Shown: positions 9,749 through 18,692, counted from the stretch's first letter. The stretch is 64,000 bases of DNA from Lysinibacillus louembei (GCF_033880585.1 NZ_CP137624.1:2763501-2827500), one strand, 5' to 3'. The notes: generated by a model not told the origin, from the letters alone. Made by a program: numbers and translations.

Positions 9749-11296
9749 ATGGATATGTTTGATAAAATTCACGAGCTATATGACCGTAAAAGCGTTATCG
9801 AATTAGGTGGGGGAGATGCGCGTATTGACAAGCAGCACGAAAAGGGCAAGCTAACAGCACGTGAGCGCATTGATTTACTACTTGATGAAGGTACATTTGT
9901 TGAAATCAACCCATTTATTACGCATCGTACAATTGACTTTGGTATGGCGAGCTTAGAGGGACCAGGCGATGGGGTTGTGACAGGCTTCGGAAAAATTAAT
10001 GGGCGTAACATTTACTTATTCGCACAAGATTTTACAGTGTTCGGGGGAGCACTCGGTGAAATGCATGCGAAAAAGATTGCTGCTGTGATGGATTTAGCAG
10101 CGAAAAATGGCACGCCTTTTATCGGCATTAATGATTCAGGTGGCGCACGTATTCAAGAGGGCGTTTTATCATTGGATGGCTACGGGCATATTTTTTATCG
10201 CAACTCGATTTATTCAGGTGTGATTCCACAAATTTCTGTTATTATGGGACCTTGTGCGGGTGGTGCCGTTTATTCACCAGCGATTACTGACTTCATTTTA
10301 ATGGTTGATAAAACATCACAAATGTTTATTACAGGACCGAAAGTAATTGAAACGGTAACAGGTGAAAAAATTTCCTCTGAAGGCTTAGGTGGCTCAAAGG
10401 TGCATAATACGATTAGCGGCAATGCACATTTCCGTGCACCAAATGAGGAAGAGGCAATCAAACAAATTCAACAGCTGTTAAGCTATTTGCCACAAAACAA
10501 TAAGGAAAAAGCGCCGAAAGCTCCGTATATAGCGGGTGATGAATACCGTTCAGAGCTAGTGGACGTTGTGCCAATCGACCAAACGAAATCTTACGATGTG
10601 CGCAAAGTAGTGGAGCAAGTTGTCGATGAAGGCTCCTTTATGGAAGTGCAAAAGGAGTTCGCTAAAAACGTTGTTGTCGGCTTTGCTCGTATTGCGGGTG
10701 AATCGGTTGGCTTAGTATGTAACCAGCCGAAGTTTTTAGCAGGCGGCTTAGATATCGATTCATCAGATAAATTAGCACGCTTCGTTCGTACTTGCGATGC
10801 CTACAATGTACCTGTTATTACATTCGAGGATGTGTCAGGCTTCTTCCCAGGCGTTAAGCAGGAGCATGGTGGTATCATTCGTCACGGTGCGAAAATTTTA
10901 TATGCTTATTCAGAAGCAACAGTACCAAAAATCACGGTTATTTTACGTAAAGCATATGGAGGTGCATATGTAGCCTTAAACTCTAAGGCAATTGGCGCTG
11001 ACCTAGTATTCGCTTGGCCAAACGCAGAAATTGCCGTAATGGGCGCAGCAGGTGCAGCCAACATTATCCACGCAGGTGAAATCGCAAAATCAAGCGACCC
11101 AGAAGCAACACGTGCAGCGAAAATCGAAGAGTATAAAGAAAAGTTTGCCAACCCATATGTTGCGGCATCCCGCGGCATGGTAGACGATGTCATTGACCCA
11201 CGTGAAACACGTATTAAGCTAATGCAGGCACTTGACATGCTATCAACAAAGCATGAGGATCGCCCATATAAAAAGCATGGCAATATTCCGCTATAA
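9749..11296 (+). CDS. Propionyl-CoA carboxylase beta subunit / acyl-CoA carboxyltransferase
   Basis: 515 aa, whole-length carboxyltransferase subunit of the PccB/MmdA/YqjD family. It moves CO2 from biotin to propionyl-CoA, giving (S)-methylmalonyl-CoA for the adjacent epimerase. Two crotonase-fold halves are visible: GGARIQEGVLSL...PQISVIMGPCAGGAVYSPA for the first, and VPVITFEDVSGFFPGVKQEHGG...RKAYGGAYVALNSKA for the second; both carry oxyanion-hole glycines. No biotin-carboxylase or biotin-carrier gene is present here, so the alpha partner is encoded elsewhere. A methylmalonyl-CoA decarboxylase role is formally possible, but no decarboxylase membrane subunits are present. Confidence 0.88.
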   Translation: MDMFDKIHELYDRKSVIELGGGDARIDKQHEKGKLTARERIDLLLDEGTFVEINPFITHRTIDFGMASLEGPGDGVVTGFGKINGRNIYLFAQDFTVFGGALGEMHAKKIAAVMDLAAKNGTPFIGINDSGGARIQEGVLSLDGYGHIFYRNSIYSGVIPQISVIMGPCAGGAVYSPAITDFILMVDKTSQMFITGPKVIETVTGEKISSEGLGGSKVHNTISGNAHFRAPNEEEAIKQIQQLLSYLPQNNKEKAPKAPYIAGDEYRSELVDVVPIDQTKSYDVRKVVEQVVDEGSFMEVQKEFAKNVVVGFARIAGESVGLVCNQPKFLAGGLDIDSSDKLARFVRTCDAYNVPVITFEDVSGFFPGVKQEHGGIIRHGAKILYAYSEATVPKITVILRKAYGGAYVALNSKAIGADLVFAWPNAEIAVMGAAGAANIIHAGEIAKSSDPEATRAAKIEEYKEKFANPYVAASRGMVDDVIDPRETRIKLMQALDMLSTKHEDRPYKKHGNIPL

Positions 11297-11303
11297 GAAA
11301 AAC

Positions 11304-11332
11304 GAGCTATCTCAATTTGGGGTAGCTTTTTT
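11304..11332 (+). terminator. Terminator after the carboxyltransferase gene
   Basis: Stem AGCTATCTC / GGGGTAGCT (two G-U pairs) followed by seven T residues, just after the stop. Confidence 0.8.
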
Positions 11333-11355
11333 ATGTTGATTAGCAATGTTGAATT

Positions 11356-11460
11356 ATATCAGCGGGTTTCAAGGATATATCGGTGACTTTTGAGCAGATA
11401 TCAGCGGTTTTTCAAATATATCGGCGAGTTTCACACATATATCAGCGACTTCCCAACAAC
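11356..11460. repeat. 21-bp periodic array 1, word ATATC(A/G)GCG
   Basis: Five units begin with ATATC at 11356, 11377, 11398, 11418 and 11439 (spacings 21, 21, 20, 21). The conserved half is ATATCrGyGryTTyy; the other half is variable. The array starts about 20 nt after the preceding terminator and ends 30 nt before the next gene. It is one of five arrays of the same period with different words in this window. Confidence 0.85.
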
Positions 11461-11492
11461 TGCATGGTAAAATTAAGCAAGGGGGCGATAGC

Positions 11493-12467
11493 ATGGAATG
11501 GCAACAGCTACAGCAGCAATATAGCGACTACCAATTGCGTTTGCGAGCGATTGAAAAATTAACAAAGCAAAAGCAGGCAATTGAAAAGCAAATGCGCCGT
11601 GCACAGCGTGAAATCGAAGGCTATGAGGCACAATTAATTGAGGCAAAGAAGCGATTAAATAAGTTGGAGCAGTTTTCCTTTCTTCAGCTTTTTCAAAAAT
11701 GGACAGGGAAATATGATGAAAAAATGGAAGCGCAATTTGGCGTTGTCGCAACACAGGAATTAAAATTAATTGAAAGTCAGTTGATGCATGAAGATTTACA
11801 GCAGGATTTGGCTACTTTAACTAGCAAAATTCAAGCAGAAGATTTAGCAACAATTGCTGAGCAATTTAAAAAAATAACGAGACAAAAGGAACTATGGTTA
11901 ATGCAGCATGCACCAAAGCAGGCGGAGAAATTGAATGATTTGCTAGAGCAGGAGCTACATGTAAAGCAGCTGAAAAAGGAAATTGTGGAGGCACAGGAAG
12001 CTGGTGCAACGGCAATGCGCACTTTAATGGATGCACTTGAAAATTTAGTCAAGGCGAAAGATTATTCCACATGGGATACTTTTTTAGGTGGTGGCTTGAT
12101 TGCCACGGCGATGAAGCATGAAAAATTAAATCACTCAGAGGCGTATATTCATAAGGCGCAGATGGCCTTACAACGCTACCACAACGAGCTTCTTGATGTA
12201 CAAAATATGCAGCATAAAGCTTTTGCAGTAGAGGTCGATGGCTTTGTTAAATTTGCAGATTACTTCTTCGATGATATTTTTTCAGCTTGGTCAATTCATT
12301 CGAAAATTGCGACGGCAATTGAGCAATTGAAACGGGTACAAGATGACGTAGCCAACACGCAGCTAATGCTTGAAAATAAGCTAGACTATTTACTAGAAAA
12401 AGAAAAAGATATCGCTAAGCAGCGCGAAATTATTTTTGCGACAGAAGATGAGTCATTGTTTTTCTGA
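11493..12467 (+). CDS. Predicted coiled-coil protein of unknown function
   Basis: 324 aa, not recognised. Highly charged and helical throughout, with heptad-like runs in residues 1-75 (KLTKQKQAIEKQMRRAQREI) and again around 100-170 and 270-315. A short less charged stretch near 185-200 (YSTWDTFLGGGLIATAMKHEKL) holds a Gly-Gly-Gly turn followed by a small hydrophobic patch, which could be a membrane-touching hairpin. No signal peptide and no catalytic motif. RBS GGGGG. It stands alone between array 1 and the peptidase gene. A cytoplasmic structural or scaffold role is plausible but unproven. Confidence 0.7.
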   Translation: MEWQQLQQQYSDYQLRLRAIEKLTKQKQAIEKQMRRAQREIEGYEAQLIEAKKRLNKLEQFSFLQLFQKWTGKYDEKMEAQFGVVATQELKLIESQLMHEDLQQDLATLTSKIQAEDLATIAEQFKKITRQKELWLMQHAPKQAEKLNDLLEQELHVKQLKKEIVEAQEAGATAMRTLMDALENLVKAKDYSTWDTFLGGGLIATAMKHEKLNHSEAYIHKAQMALQRYHNELLDVQNMQHKAFAVEVDGFVKFADYFFDDIFSAWSIHSKIATAIEQLKRVQDDVANTQLMLENKLDYLLEKEKDIAKQREIIFATEDESLFF

Positions 12468-12536
12468 ACAAGGAGACGTACAATAAGATTAGTGTGAATT
12501 TTCAATAATAACTTACATAACAAGGAGTTTTCAACT

Positions 12537-13649
12537 ATGAATAATCGTTTAGTTAATGAATTTTTAGAGCTTGTACAAATCGATTCTGAAACAAAGCATG
12601 AGGAAAAAATTGCACCTGTTTTAGTTGCAAAGCTACAGGAGCTTGGCTTTGATGTTGTACAGGACGATGCACATACACGTAACGGACATGGCGCAGGCAA
12701 TATTATTGCCACATTACCTGGAACATTAGATGTAGAGCCAATCTATTTCACATGCCATATGGATACGGTTGTGCCGGGTGTTGGTATTAAGCCTGAGGTG
12801 CGTGAGGATGGCTATATTTATTCAGATGGCACGACGATTTTAGGAGCGGATGATAAAGCAGGAATTTCCGCTCTATTTGAAATGGTACGCCGTTTAAAAG
12901 AAGAAAATATTGCACATGGCACAATTCAATTTGTCATTACAGCTGGTGAAGAAAGCGGTCTAGTTGGTGCTAAAGAGCTAAATCCTGAGCACATTATTGC
13001 GAAATATGGCTTTGCGGTTGATAGTAGTGGGAAAGTAGGACATATCGTGACAGCTGCACCATTCCAAGCAAAGGTGCATGCGAAAATTTTCGGAAAATCT
13101 GCACATGCTGGTGTCGCACCAGAAAAAGGGATTTCAGCGATTACTATTGCTTCGAAGGCAGTTGCCGAAATGAAGCTAGGTCGTTTAGATTTTGAAACAA
13201 CAGCAAACATCGGTCGCTTTGAAGGCGGTAAAGCAACAAATATCGTTTGTGATGAAGTATATATTTTAGCGGAGGCACGTTCAATTGTTGAAGAAAAATT
13301 AAATGCTCAAACAGCACATATGCAGGAAACTTTTGAGCGTGTAGCGAGTGAATTAGGTGGACGTGCAGAGGTCGAAGTATTATTAATGTACCCAGGCTTC
13401 CGTGTAACAGAGGCTGATAAAGTGGTACAAGTAGCAACGGCAGCAGTGCGTGTAATCGGTGATGAGCCAACATTATTTGCATCAGGCGGCGGTAGCGATG
13501 CCAACGTCATTTCAGGCTTCGGCATTCCAACGGTGAATTTTGCAGTCGGCTATGAGGAAATTCATACGACAAACGAGCGTATGCCAATTGCTGAATTAGA
13601 GAAGCTTGCAAACTTATTAGTCGAAGTTGTTAAGCAAACAACGAAATAA
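12537..13649 (+). CDS. yqjE: M20-family peptidase, YqjE/PepT-like
   Basis: 370 aa. Zinc-dependent aminopeptidase-like protein of the peptidase T-like group. Metal-binding motifs are visible in order: TCHMDTV (His plus catalytic Asp), GADDKAG (bridging Asp), TAGEESGLVGAKEL (catalytic and ligand Glu), AVDSSG and a C-terminal EIHTTNERM with the last His. The dimerisation domain lies between residues about 180 and 285. RBS AAGGAG. The substrate is not determined; B. subtilis yqjE occupies the same neighbourhood. The downstream cheW-like gene begins 14 nt later, so co-transcription is likely. Confidence 0.85.
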   Translation: MNNRLVNEFLELVQIDSETKHEEKIAPVLVAKLQELGFDVVQDDAHTRNGHGAGNIIATLPGTLDVEPIYFTCHMDTVVPGVGIKPEVREDGYIYSDGTTILGADDKAGISALFEMVRRLKEENIAHGTIQFVITAGEESGLVGAKELNPEHIIAKYGFAVDSSGKVGHIVTAAPFQAKVHAKIFGKSAHAGVAPEKGISAITIASKAVAEMKLGRLDFETTANIGRFEGGKATNIVCDEVYILAEARSIVEEKLNAQTAHMQETFERVASELGGRAEVEVLLMYPGFRVTEADKVVQVATAAVRVIGDEPTLFASGGGSDANVISGFGIPTVNFAVGYEEIHTTNERMPIAELEKLANLLVEVVKQTTK

Positions 13650-13663
13650 GGGAGGGCAAATTA

Positions 13664-14149
13664 ATGGATTTTCGTAAATCAGTCGTGTTTGGCTGTGGCA
13701 ATGAAGAATATGCAGCACCAGTTGGGCAAGTTGTCTCAATTGAAAAGCTTGAGCATATTACACCAATTCCGCATTTGCCAAACTATTTACTAGGCTTCAC
13801 GCGCATTCGAGGCGAATTAATACCTGTGATTGATTTTCAGCGAATTTTATACGATAAACCAAGCACAGGGGATTTAGTGCGTATTATTGTATTAAATACA
13901 GATGTGGTGAATTATGGACTTGTCGTAACAGATGCCAAGGAAATTTTAGACTTTGGCGAAAATGAATTACAGCAAATTGGCTTGGTGAATTACGCAAAAA
14001 CAAAATATTTCACAGCCGTTGCCAATTTAGAAAATCGCATGATTACGTGTGTTGATCCAAAAATTTTAGTGGATTCCTTAGAGGGGATTCGCGAAATTAT
14101 TGCCTATATGCATAAAATGCTTGAAGATGAAAAGGGAGCCGATGCGTGA
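13664..14149 (+). CDS. Single-domain CheW-like coupling protein
   Basis: 161 aa, one CheW domain and nothing else. Typical elements: VFGCGNEEYAAPVGQVVSIEK at the start, ITPIPHLPNYLLGFTRIRGELIPVIDF in the middle. CheW proteins bridge chemoreceptors and the CheA kinase at receptor arrays. No cheA or other chemotaxis gene is adjacent; a chemoreceptor gene occurs at 32.6 kb. The stop codon lies within the terminator hairpin that follows. CheV is excluded because no receiver domain is present. Confidence 0.82.
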   Translation: MDFRKSVVFGCGNEEYAAPVGQVVSIEKLEHITPIPHLPNYLLGFTRIRGELIPVIDFQRILYDKPSTGDLVRIIVLNTDVVNYGLVVTDAKEILDFGENELQQIGLVNYAKTKYFTAVANLENRMITCVDPKILVDSLEGIREIIAYMHKMLEDEKGADA

Positions 14150-14164
14150 TGCATCGGCTTTTTG
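14137..14164 (+). terminator. Terminator overlapping the cheW-like stop codon
   Basis: Stem AGCCGATGC / GCATCGGCT, loop GTGAT containing part of the TGA stop, then TTTTT. The 3' end of the gene and the terminator share sequence. Confidence 0.85.
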
Positions 14165-14236
14165 CTAATAGCTGAAACTTTTTTATGCTTTAAATAGTAT
14201 AGAAGGTAGGAAGTAATAGGGAGAGGGGGGGAAAAC

Positions 14237-14743
14237 ATGCTGACAAAACCGTACCGACCGAAAATAAATTTTCCAAGCTCAACAACAGGGAAAATAGCCA
14301 ATATAATCGGGTGCATGGCAATATTATTTTCCCTGATATTTATCGCATGGAATTGGTCAAGCTTACCTGCACAAGTGCCAATGCATTTCAATGGCATTGG
14401 TGAAATTGACCGCTGGGGCTCTAAGTACGAAATGTTGCTATTACCAGTAATTAATATTGCCTTATTTATCGGCTTGCAAATTGTAGAAAATAAGCCACAT
14501 TTGCATAATTATCCTGACCGCATCAATGAAGCAAATGTTGAGCAATTTTATAAAGTAAGCAAAAGAATAATCAATTACACAAAAAATGTATGCGCGATTC
14601 TTTTTGCCTATATTACTTATGAAATTGTGATAATGGCACAACAAGAAAGGCTATTGCTCAACTCAACTGCTTTTATTGTGCTTATTGCGTCACTTTTTAT
14701 TATCATATTTGCTGGAATAATTAAAATGGCGAGAGTTCAATAA
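14237..14743 (+). CDS. DUF1648-like membrane protein
   Basis: 168 aa, four predicted membrane segments (about 27-43, 72-85, 115-132, 140-160). Between the first two is SSLPAQVPMHFNGIGEIDRWGSK, the pattern of DUF1648 domains (P-x-H-F-[ND]-x-x-G...D...S-K). Such domains occur alone or in SdpI-type immunity proteins, but this copy is short and has no SdpC/toxin neighbour. RBS AGGGGGGG. Function is unknown. Confidence 0.65.
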   Translation: MLTKPYRPKINFPSSTTGKIANIIGCMAILFSLIFIAWNWSSLPAQVPMHFNGIGEIDRWGSKYEMLLLPVINIALFIGLQIVENKPHLHNYPDRINEANVEQFYKVSKRIINYTKNVCAILFAYITYEIVIMAQQERLLLNSTAFIVLIASLFIIIFAGIIKMARVQ

Positions 14744-14812
14744 AGAATTGGGACATTTGTACAGCTTTCCGCATAGCATAGGGCAAGTTGACAATTTAGA
14801 GGAGGCTAAAAA

Positions 14813-15325
14813 GTGTATTATAACGGCTATTATTATGCACAAAATCCGATGCAGCAATATCCGTATCATCCAATGCTCCCACAACCCCCAATGCAGCCAA
14901 GCTATCCATGGCATGGACAGCATCACCATGATAGCACATCAATAAGAGATTATGGGAAATCTCCCTATGTAGTGAATTTGCACAATGCGACATTACGCAA
15001 TCAAGCATTTCGTCGGACAATTTGGACAGGAAAGCATTTACAAACAACTTTAATGAATATTCGTGTAGGAGAAGATATTGGTGCAGAGCGACACCCAGCG
15101 ACAGATCAATTTTTCTATATTGAGGAAGGGCAAGGCTATGTGCGCATTGGTGACCGCAGAGATCATCCAGAAGTAGAACGCATGGTTAATCCGGGAGATG
15201 GCATTTTTATACCTGCTGGAAAATGGCATAATATCATTAATATTGGTCAACGTCCATTAAAGTTATTTTCGGTTTATGCCCCGCCAGAGCATCGTTTTGG
15301 CACGGTGGATGAACAGAAAAAATGA
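14813..15325 (+). CDS. Cupin-domain protein with Tyr/Pro/Met-rich head
   Basis: 170 aa with a GTG start, well supported by AGAGGAGG. Residues 1-40 are Tyr-, Pro-, Met- and His-rich (PYHPMLPQPPMQPSYPWHGQHHH), reminiscent of Bacillus spore-coat proteins. Residues about 65-155 form a cupin: ERHPATDQFFYIEEGQGYVRIGD gives the first metal-binding box, PGDGIFIPAGKWHNIIN the second. A spore-associated or small-molecule-binding role is possible; neither is proven. The next gene begins 50 nt downstream. Confidence 0.75.
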   Translation: MYYNGYYYAQNPMQQYPYHPMLPQPPMQPSYPWHGQHHHDSTSIRDYGKSPYVVNLHNATLRNQAFRRTIWTGKHLQTTLMNIRVGEDIGAERHPATDQFFYIEEGQGYVRIGDRRDHPEVERMVNPGDGIFIPAGKWHNIINIGQRPLKLFSVYAPPEHRFGTVDEQKK

Positions 15326-15375
15326 ATCCTTTTCGCACCTTTCTACGTATAAAATAACAAAGGAAGGTGCTAAAG

Positions 15376-16320
15376 ATGGAACAAACACTTCAACAATTCG
15401 AGCAGAACTATCGGAAAATTGAAAAATTTGTAGGCTGGACGGTCGGCAAGCCAATTGTTTTACTAATGGCATCGCACTATACAGCGAGACAGCAAGAGGT
15501 TAACATTGATGAATTACAACAAGCAATTGCAGTAATCAAAAAGGAAACAGGCTTCTTTTCAACATTGCGGACAAATGTTTTAGTGCAGTATGTTTATGCA
15601 ATGCAATTGGCAGGTGAGCCGAATAAAGAAGACGCACTTCGTACATTGTTAAGCAATGTGGATATTTTGCATAAAGTAAAATTTCCAAACACATCGTACA
15701 CAACGATTGCCGCATTATTTTTAACAAGTGAAAATAAAGAGGCACAAGCTGAGCGTGCACAGCTACTATATCGTGAAATGCGTAAAAAACATAAATTTTT
15801 AACATCCTATGATGATGTGCCGATTGCCGTTTTATTTGGCTTAGACGATAGTAATATGGAAATACGTGCTAACACGATGCGACGCTACTATGATGCGCTT
15901 CGTACGGAAAAATTTTCGCAAGGCAATGAGCTACAAGCTTTGTCACAAATTTTAACAACTGTAGGTATTGACTACAATGAACAACTCGTGCCATACATCT
16001 TAGCAATTAAACAGCAAATCGAGCAGGCAAAAATTAAAGTACGACCGTCACATTATATTCAACTTGGTTTTTTAGCATTGGCAAAAATCAATGATGAGCA
16101 ATTACAGCAAATTATTGCATTTTATGAGTTATTGAGTAGCCAAAAATATGCAAAATGGCATACAGAGCAGGCATTAAGCATCGCAGTACAGCAATATTTA
16201 CCGAATGTGGCAAATGAATTATTGTCAGTTGTGTCGTTGGAATTGCTGCTTCAAATGCAATATGCGCTTATGGCAACAAGCGCAGCTGTGGCCGTGAATG
16301 CTTCTTCGGGCAGTGAGTAA
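15376..16320 (+). CDS. DUF4003-like protein
   Basis: 314 aa from ATG 15376, placed behind AAGGAAGGTG; an in-frame GTG at 15367 lies inside that SD. Alpha-helical, soluble, without signal peptide. Resembles the DUF4003 family of Firmicutes by its opening QNYRKIEKFVGWTVGKPIVLLMASHY and the repeated helical pattern with NTSYTTIAALFL and LYREMRKKHKFLTSYDDVPIAVL. No function is known. The gene ends in a strong terminator and so may form a two-gene unit with the cupin gene. Confidence 0.6.
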   Translation: MEQTLQQFEQNYRKIEKFVGWTVGKPIVLLMASHYTARQQEVNIDELQQAIAVIKKETGFFSTLRTNVLVQYVYAMQLAGEPNKEDALRTLLSNVDILHKVKFPNTSYTTIAALFLTSENKEAQAERAQLLYREMRKKHKFLTSYDDVPIAVLFGLDDSNMEIRANTMRRYYDALRTEKFSQGNELQALSQILTTVGIDYNEQLVPYILAIKQQIEQAKIKVRPSHYIQLGFLALAKINDEQLQQIIAFYELLSSQKYAKWHTEQALSIAVQQYLPNVANELLSVVSLELLLQMQYALMATSAAVAVNASSGSE

Positions 16321-16323
16321 TCA

Positions 16324-16366
16324 AGAGGTTATTGAGGAACATTACTTTCTCAATAACCTCTTTTTT
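16324..16366 (+). terminator. Terminator after the DUF4003-like gene
   Basis: Stem AGAGGTTATTGAG / CTCAATAACCTCT followed by TTTTTT. Confidence 0.9.
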
Positions 16367-16397
16367 AGAATAACTGTTCGTATTTCGTTTTTTTGCG

Positions 16398-16403
16398 TAT
16401 AAT
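16398..16403 (+). promoter_or_regulatory. Possible sigma-A -10 element of dinB
   Basis: TATAAT, 22 nt before the dinB ATG. The hexamer 17 nt upstream (TGTTCG, 16375-16380) is a poor -35 and overlaps a LexA-box-like sequence at 16367-16380. Confidence 0.5.
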
Positions 16404-16425
16404 AGAGAAAAGGGAGGTGTGGCAA

Positions 16426-17661
16426 ATGGCGAGCCGTGTCATTATACATATTGATATGAATTGTTTTTATGCATCTGTGGAGCAGGTGTTTGATGAAAGC
16501 TTGAAGGGCAAGCCACTTGCGATTGCAGGGAACCCGAAGGAGCGGCGCGGCATTATTATTACATGCTCCTATGAAGCACGTGCCTATGGGGTCAAAACAA
16601 CAATGACTGTGTATGAGGCAAAAAAGCTGTGTCCAAAGCTCATCCTGTTGCCGCCAAACTTTGAGCGCTATCGCCACGCCTCTAAGCAATTTTTCAAGCT
16701 ATTACGCGAATATACGGAGCTTGTCGAGCCTGTGTCTATTGATGAAAGCTATATAGATATTAGCGATTTATGTACAAAGCGACATGCGATGGAAATTGCT
16801 GAGGAAATTCAACAACGCATTTATACAGAATTGAAGCTACCATGCTCGCTCGGTGTGGCACCAAATAAATTTTTAGCGAAAACGGCTTCAGATATGAAAA
16901 AACCGATGGGTATTACGATTTTGCGCAAACGTGATGTGCCTGAAAAGCTTTGGCCATTACCTGTCATTACTATGCATGGCGTCGGAAAGAAAACGGCGAA
17001 TAAACTTGCAACAATTGGTGTTACAACGATTGAACAGCTCGCCAAAATCGAGGTGCATAAAATTCGACAGCTGCTCGGTATTAATGGAGAGCGTTTAAAG
17101 GCGAAGGCAAATGGAGAGGATCGTCGTGAAGTCAATCCAGATGTGATTTATGATACAAAAAGCGTCGGTAATTCAACAACATTGCCGCGTGATGAAACAG
17201 ATTATGAAGCATTGCAGCACATTATAAAAAAACTAAGTGTAAAAGTAGCAGAACGCTTAAAAGCGAAGCGACTTGCTGGAACAACCGTGACAATTTATAT
17301 TCGCGATGCGGACTGGCACAATCAAACGCGTAGTAAATCTGTTAAAAATGCGCTGACAAATGAAGCAGATATATTTGAAATTGCATGGGCATTATTTACG
17401 AGGCATTGGGATGAATCACCTGTTCGCTTGCTCGGTGTTACTGTATCGAATGTGACGGATCAGCAGCATATGACACAGCAGCTCGGTTTATTTGATTATG
17501 AGGAGCAAATTAAGGATGAACCAATTGTAGAATTGATGCAGCAGCTTGAACGCAAATTTGGCAAAGATGTCATTAAGCGTGGTATGATAGCGCCAGCACA
17601 AGGGAAATATCAAGCAAATACAAGCTTCAGTAAAGATTTTTTAGATGATTTCAAAGAATAG
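16426..17661 (+). CDS. dinB: DNA polymerase IV (Y family)
   Basis: 411 aa from ATG 16426 (RBS GGGAGGTG). Error-prone translesion polymerase. Palm catalytic residues: D10 in HIDMNCFYASVE, and D106-E107 in VSIDESYID. Helix-hairpin-helix segment VGKKTANKLATIGVTTIEQL and a little-finger domain ending near residue 360. The C-terminal region has QLGLF (in MTQQLGLFDYEEQ), a sliding-clamp-binding motif. In frame codons run upstream to 16393, but they include the promoter and SD. B. subtilis yqjH occupies the same relative position. Thirteen nt separate it from rnz. Confidence 0.95.
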   Translation: MASRVIIHIDMNCFYASVEQVFDESLKGKPLAIAGNPKERRGIIITCSYEARAYGVKTTMTVYEAKKLCPKLILLPPNFERYRHASKQFFKLLREYTELVEPVSIDESYIDISDLCTKRHAMEIAEEIQQRIYTELKLPCSLGVAPNKFLAKTASDMKKPMGITILRKRDVPEKLWPLPVITMHGVGKKTANKLATIGVTTIEQLAKIEVHKIRQLLGINGERLKAKANGEDRREVNPDVIYDTKSVGNSTTLPRDETDYEALQHIIKKLSVKVAERLKAKRLAGTTVTIYIRDADWHNQTRSKSVKNALTNEADIFEIAWALFTRHWDESPVRLLGVTVSNVTDQQHMTQQLGLFDYEEQIKDEPIVELMQQLERKFGKDVIKRGMIAPAQGKYQANTSFSKDFLDDFKE

Positions 17662-17673
17662 GAGGCACAGTAT

Positions 17674-18606
17674 ATGGAGTTGCATTTTTTAGGAACAGGC
17701 GCAGGTATGCCTTCAAAGGAGCGCAATACGAGTGCAATTGCCATGAAGCTATTGGAGGAGCGCGGCACAATTTGGTTATTCGATTGTGGTGAAGCGACAC
17801 AGCATCAAATTTTGCATACGACGATTAAGCCACGCAAAATCGAAAAAATATTTATTACCCATTTGCATGGCGATCATGTTTTTGGCCTGCCAGGACTGCT
17901 TAGCTCACGTTCATTTCTAGGTGGGGAGGATACGTTAACAGTTTACGGACCAAAAGGCTTGCAAAGCTGGGTGGAGGCAACACTTGCTTTGACAGGAACG
18001 CATTTGACCTATCCAATTGCCTATGTAGAAGTAACAGAAGGTATCGTCTTTGAGGACGAGCAATTTATCGTCCATGCAAAGCTGTTAGCACACGTTATTC
18101 CATGCTTTGGCTATCGCATTGAGCAAAAGCCATTGTTAGGTGAACTATTAATGGAAAAGGCGCTTGCCCTTGGTGTCCCAAAAGGTCCATTGCTTGGGAA
18201 ATTAAAGCAAGGACAAGATATCGTGCTTGAGACAGGGGAAATCATTTATAGCACGGATGTGACAGCACCTGCAAAGGACGGTTTTGTTGTGACTATTTTA
18301 GGCGATACAAAGTATTGTGACAATGCAATTCGCCTAGCAGAAAGGGCAGATATTGTGGTGCATGAAGCAACATTTGATGCGGAAACGACCCATTTAGCCG
18401 CAAGCTATGGACACGCAACAAATATAGAGGCGGCCACAGTTGCGCAAAAAGCGAATGCTAAAAATCTCATATTAAACCATATTAGCGCACGCTTTTTAGC
18501 ACATGATATCACAAAATTATTACAGCAAGCACGCGTTGTATTTCCAGCTACCTATATCGCGAGTGACGGTGCCCAATTTGAATTAAAGGGGAAGGAGCTG
18601 CTTTAA
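17674..18606 (+). CDS. rnz: Ribonuclease Z
   Basis: 310 aa. Endonuclease that removes the 3' trailer of tRNA precursors lacking an encoded CCA. Metallo-beta-lactamase fold with THLHGDH (H63, H65, D67, H68) and later ligands in LAHVIPCFGYR, ILGDTKYC and LNHISARF. FLGTGAGMPSKERN at the N-terminus is the family signature. RBS AGGAGG; close behind dinB, with which it probably shares a transcript. Order dinB-rnz corresponds to the B. subtilis yqjH-yqjK neighbourhood. Confidence 0.95.
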   Translation: MELHFLGTGAGMPSKERNTSAIAMKLLEERGTIWLFDCGEATQHQILHTTIKPRKIEKIFITHLHGDHVFGLPGLLSSRSFLGGEDTLTVYGPKGLQSWVEATLALTGTHLTYPIAYVEVTEGIVFEDEQFIVHAKLLAHVIPCFGYRIEQKPLLGELLMEKALALGVPKGPLLGKLKQGQDIVLETGEIIYSTDVTAPAKDGFVVTILGDTKYCDNAIRLAERADIVVHEATFDAETTHLAASYGHATNIEAATVAQKANAKNLILNHISARFLAHDITKLLQQARVVFPATYIASDGAQFELKGKELL

Positions 18607-18651
18607 AGCATGCAGCCACTAACAGAGAAGCTTCCAACGACTAGCAAATAT

Positions 18652-18660
18652 TGTTATAAT
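18652..18660 (+). promoter_or_regulatory. Extended -10 promoter
   Basis: TGTTATAAT is a consensus extended -10 (TGnTATAAT) about 33 nt upstream of the next start; the -35 region (TTCCAA) is weak, as extended -10 promoters tolerate. Confidence 0.55.
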
Positions 18661-18692
18661 AAGCTTGCGCAGAAGAGACAGGAGTGAAACAA

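Noticed and set aside
11356-11460. Tandem operators for one regulator
   Set aside because: Units are asymmetrical and the same period occurs with different words elsewhere, which a single specific regulator would not explain.
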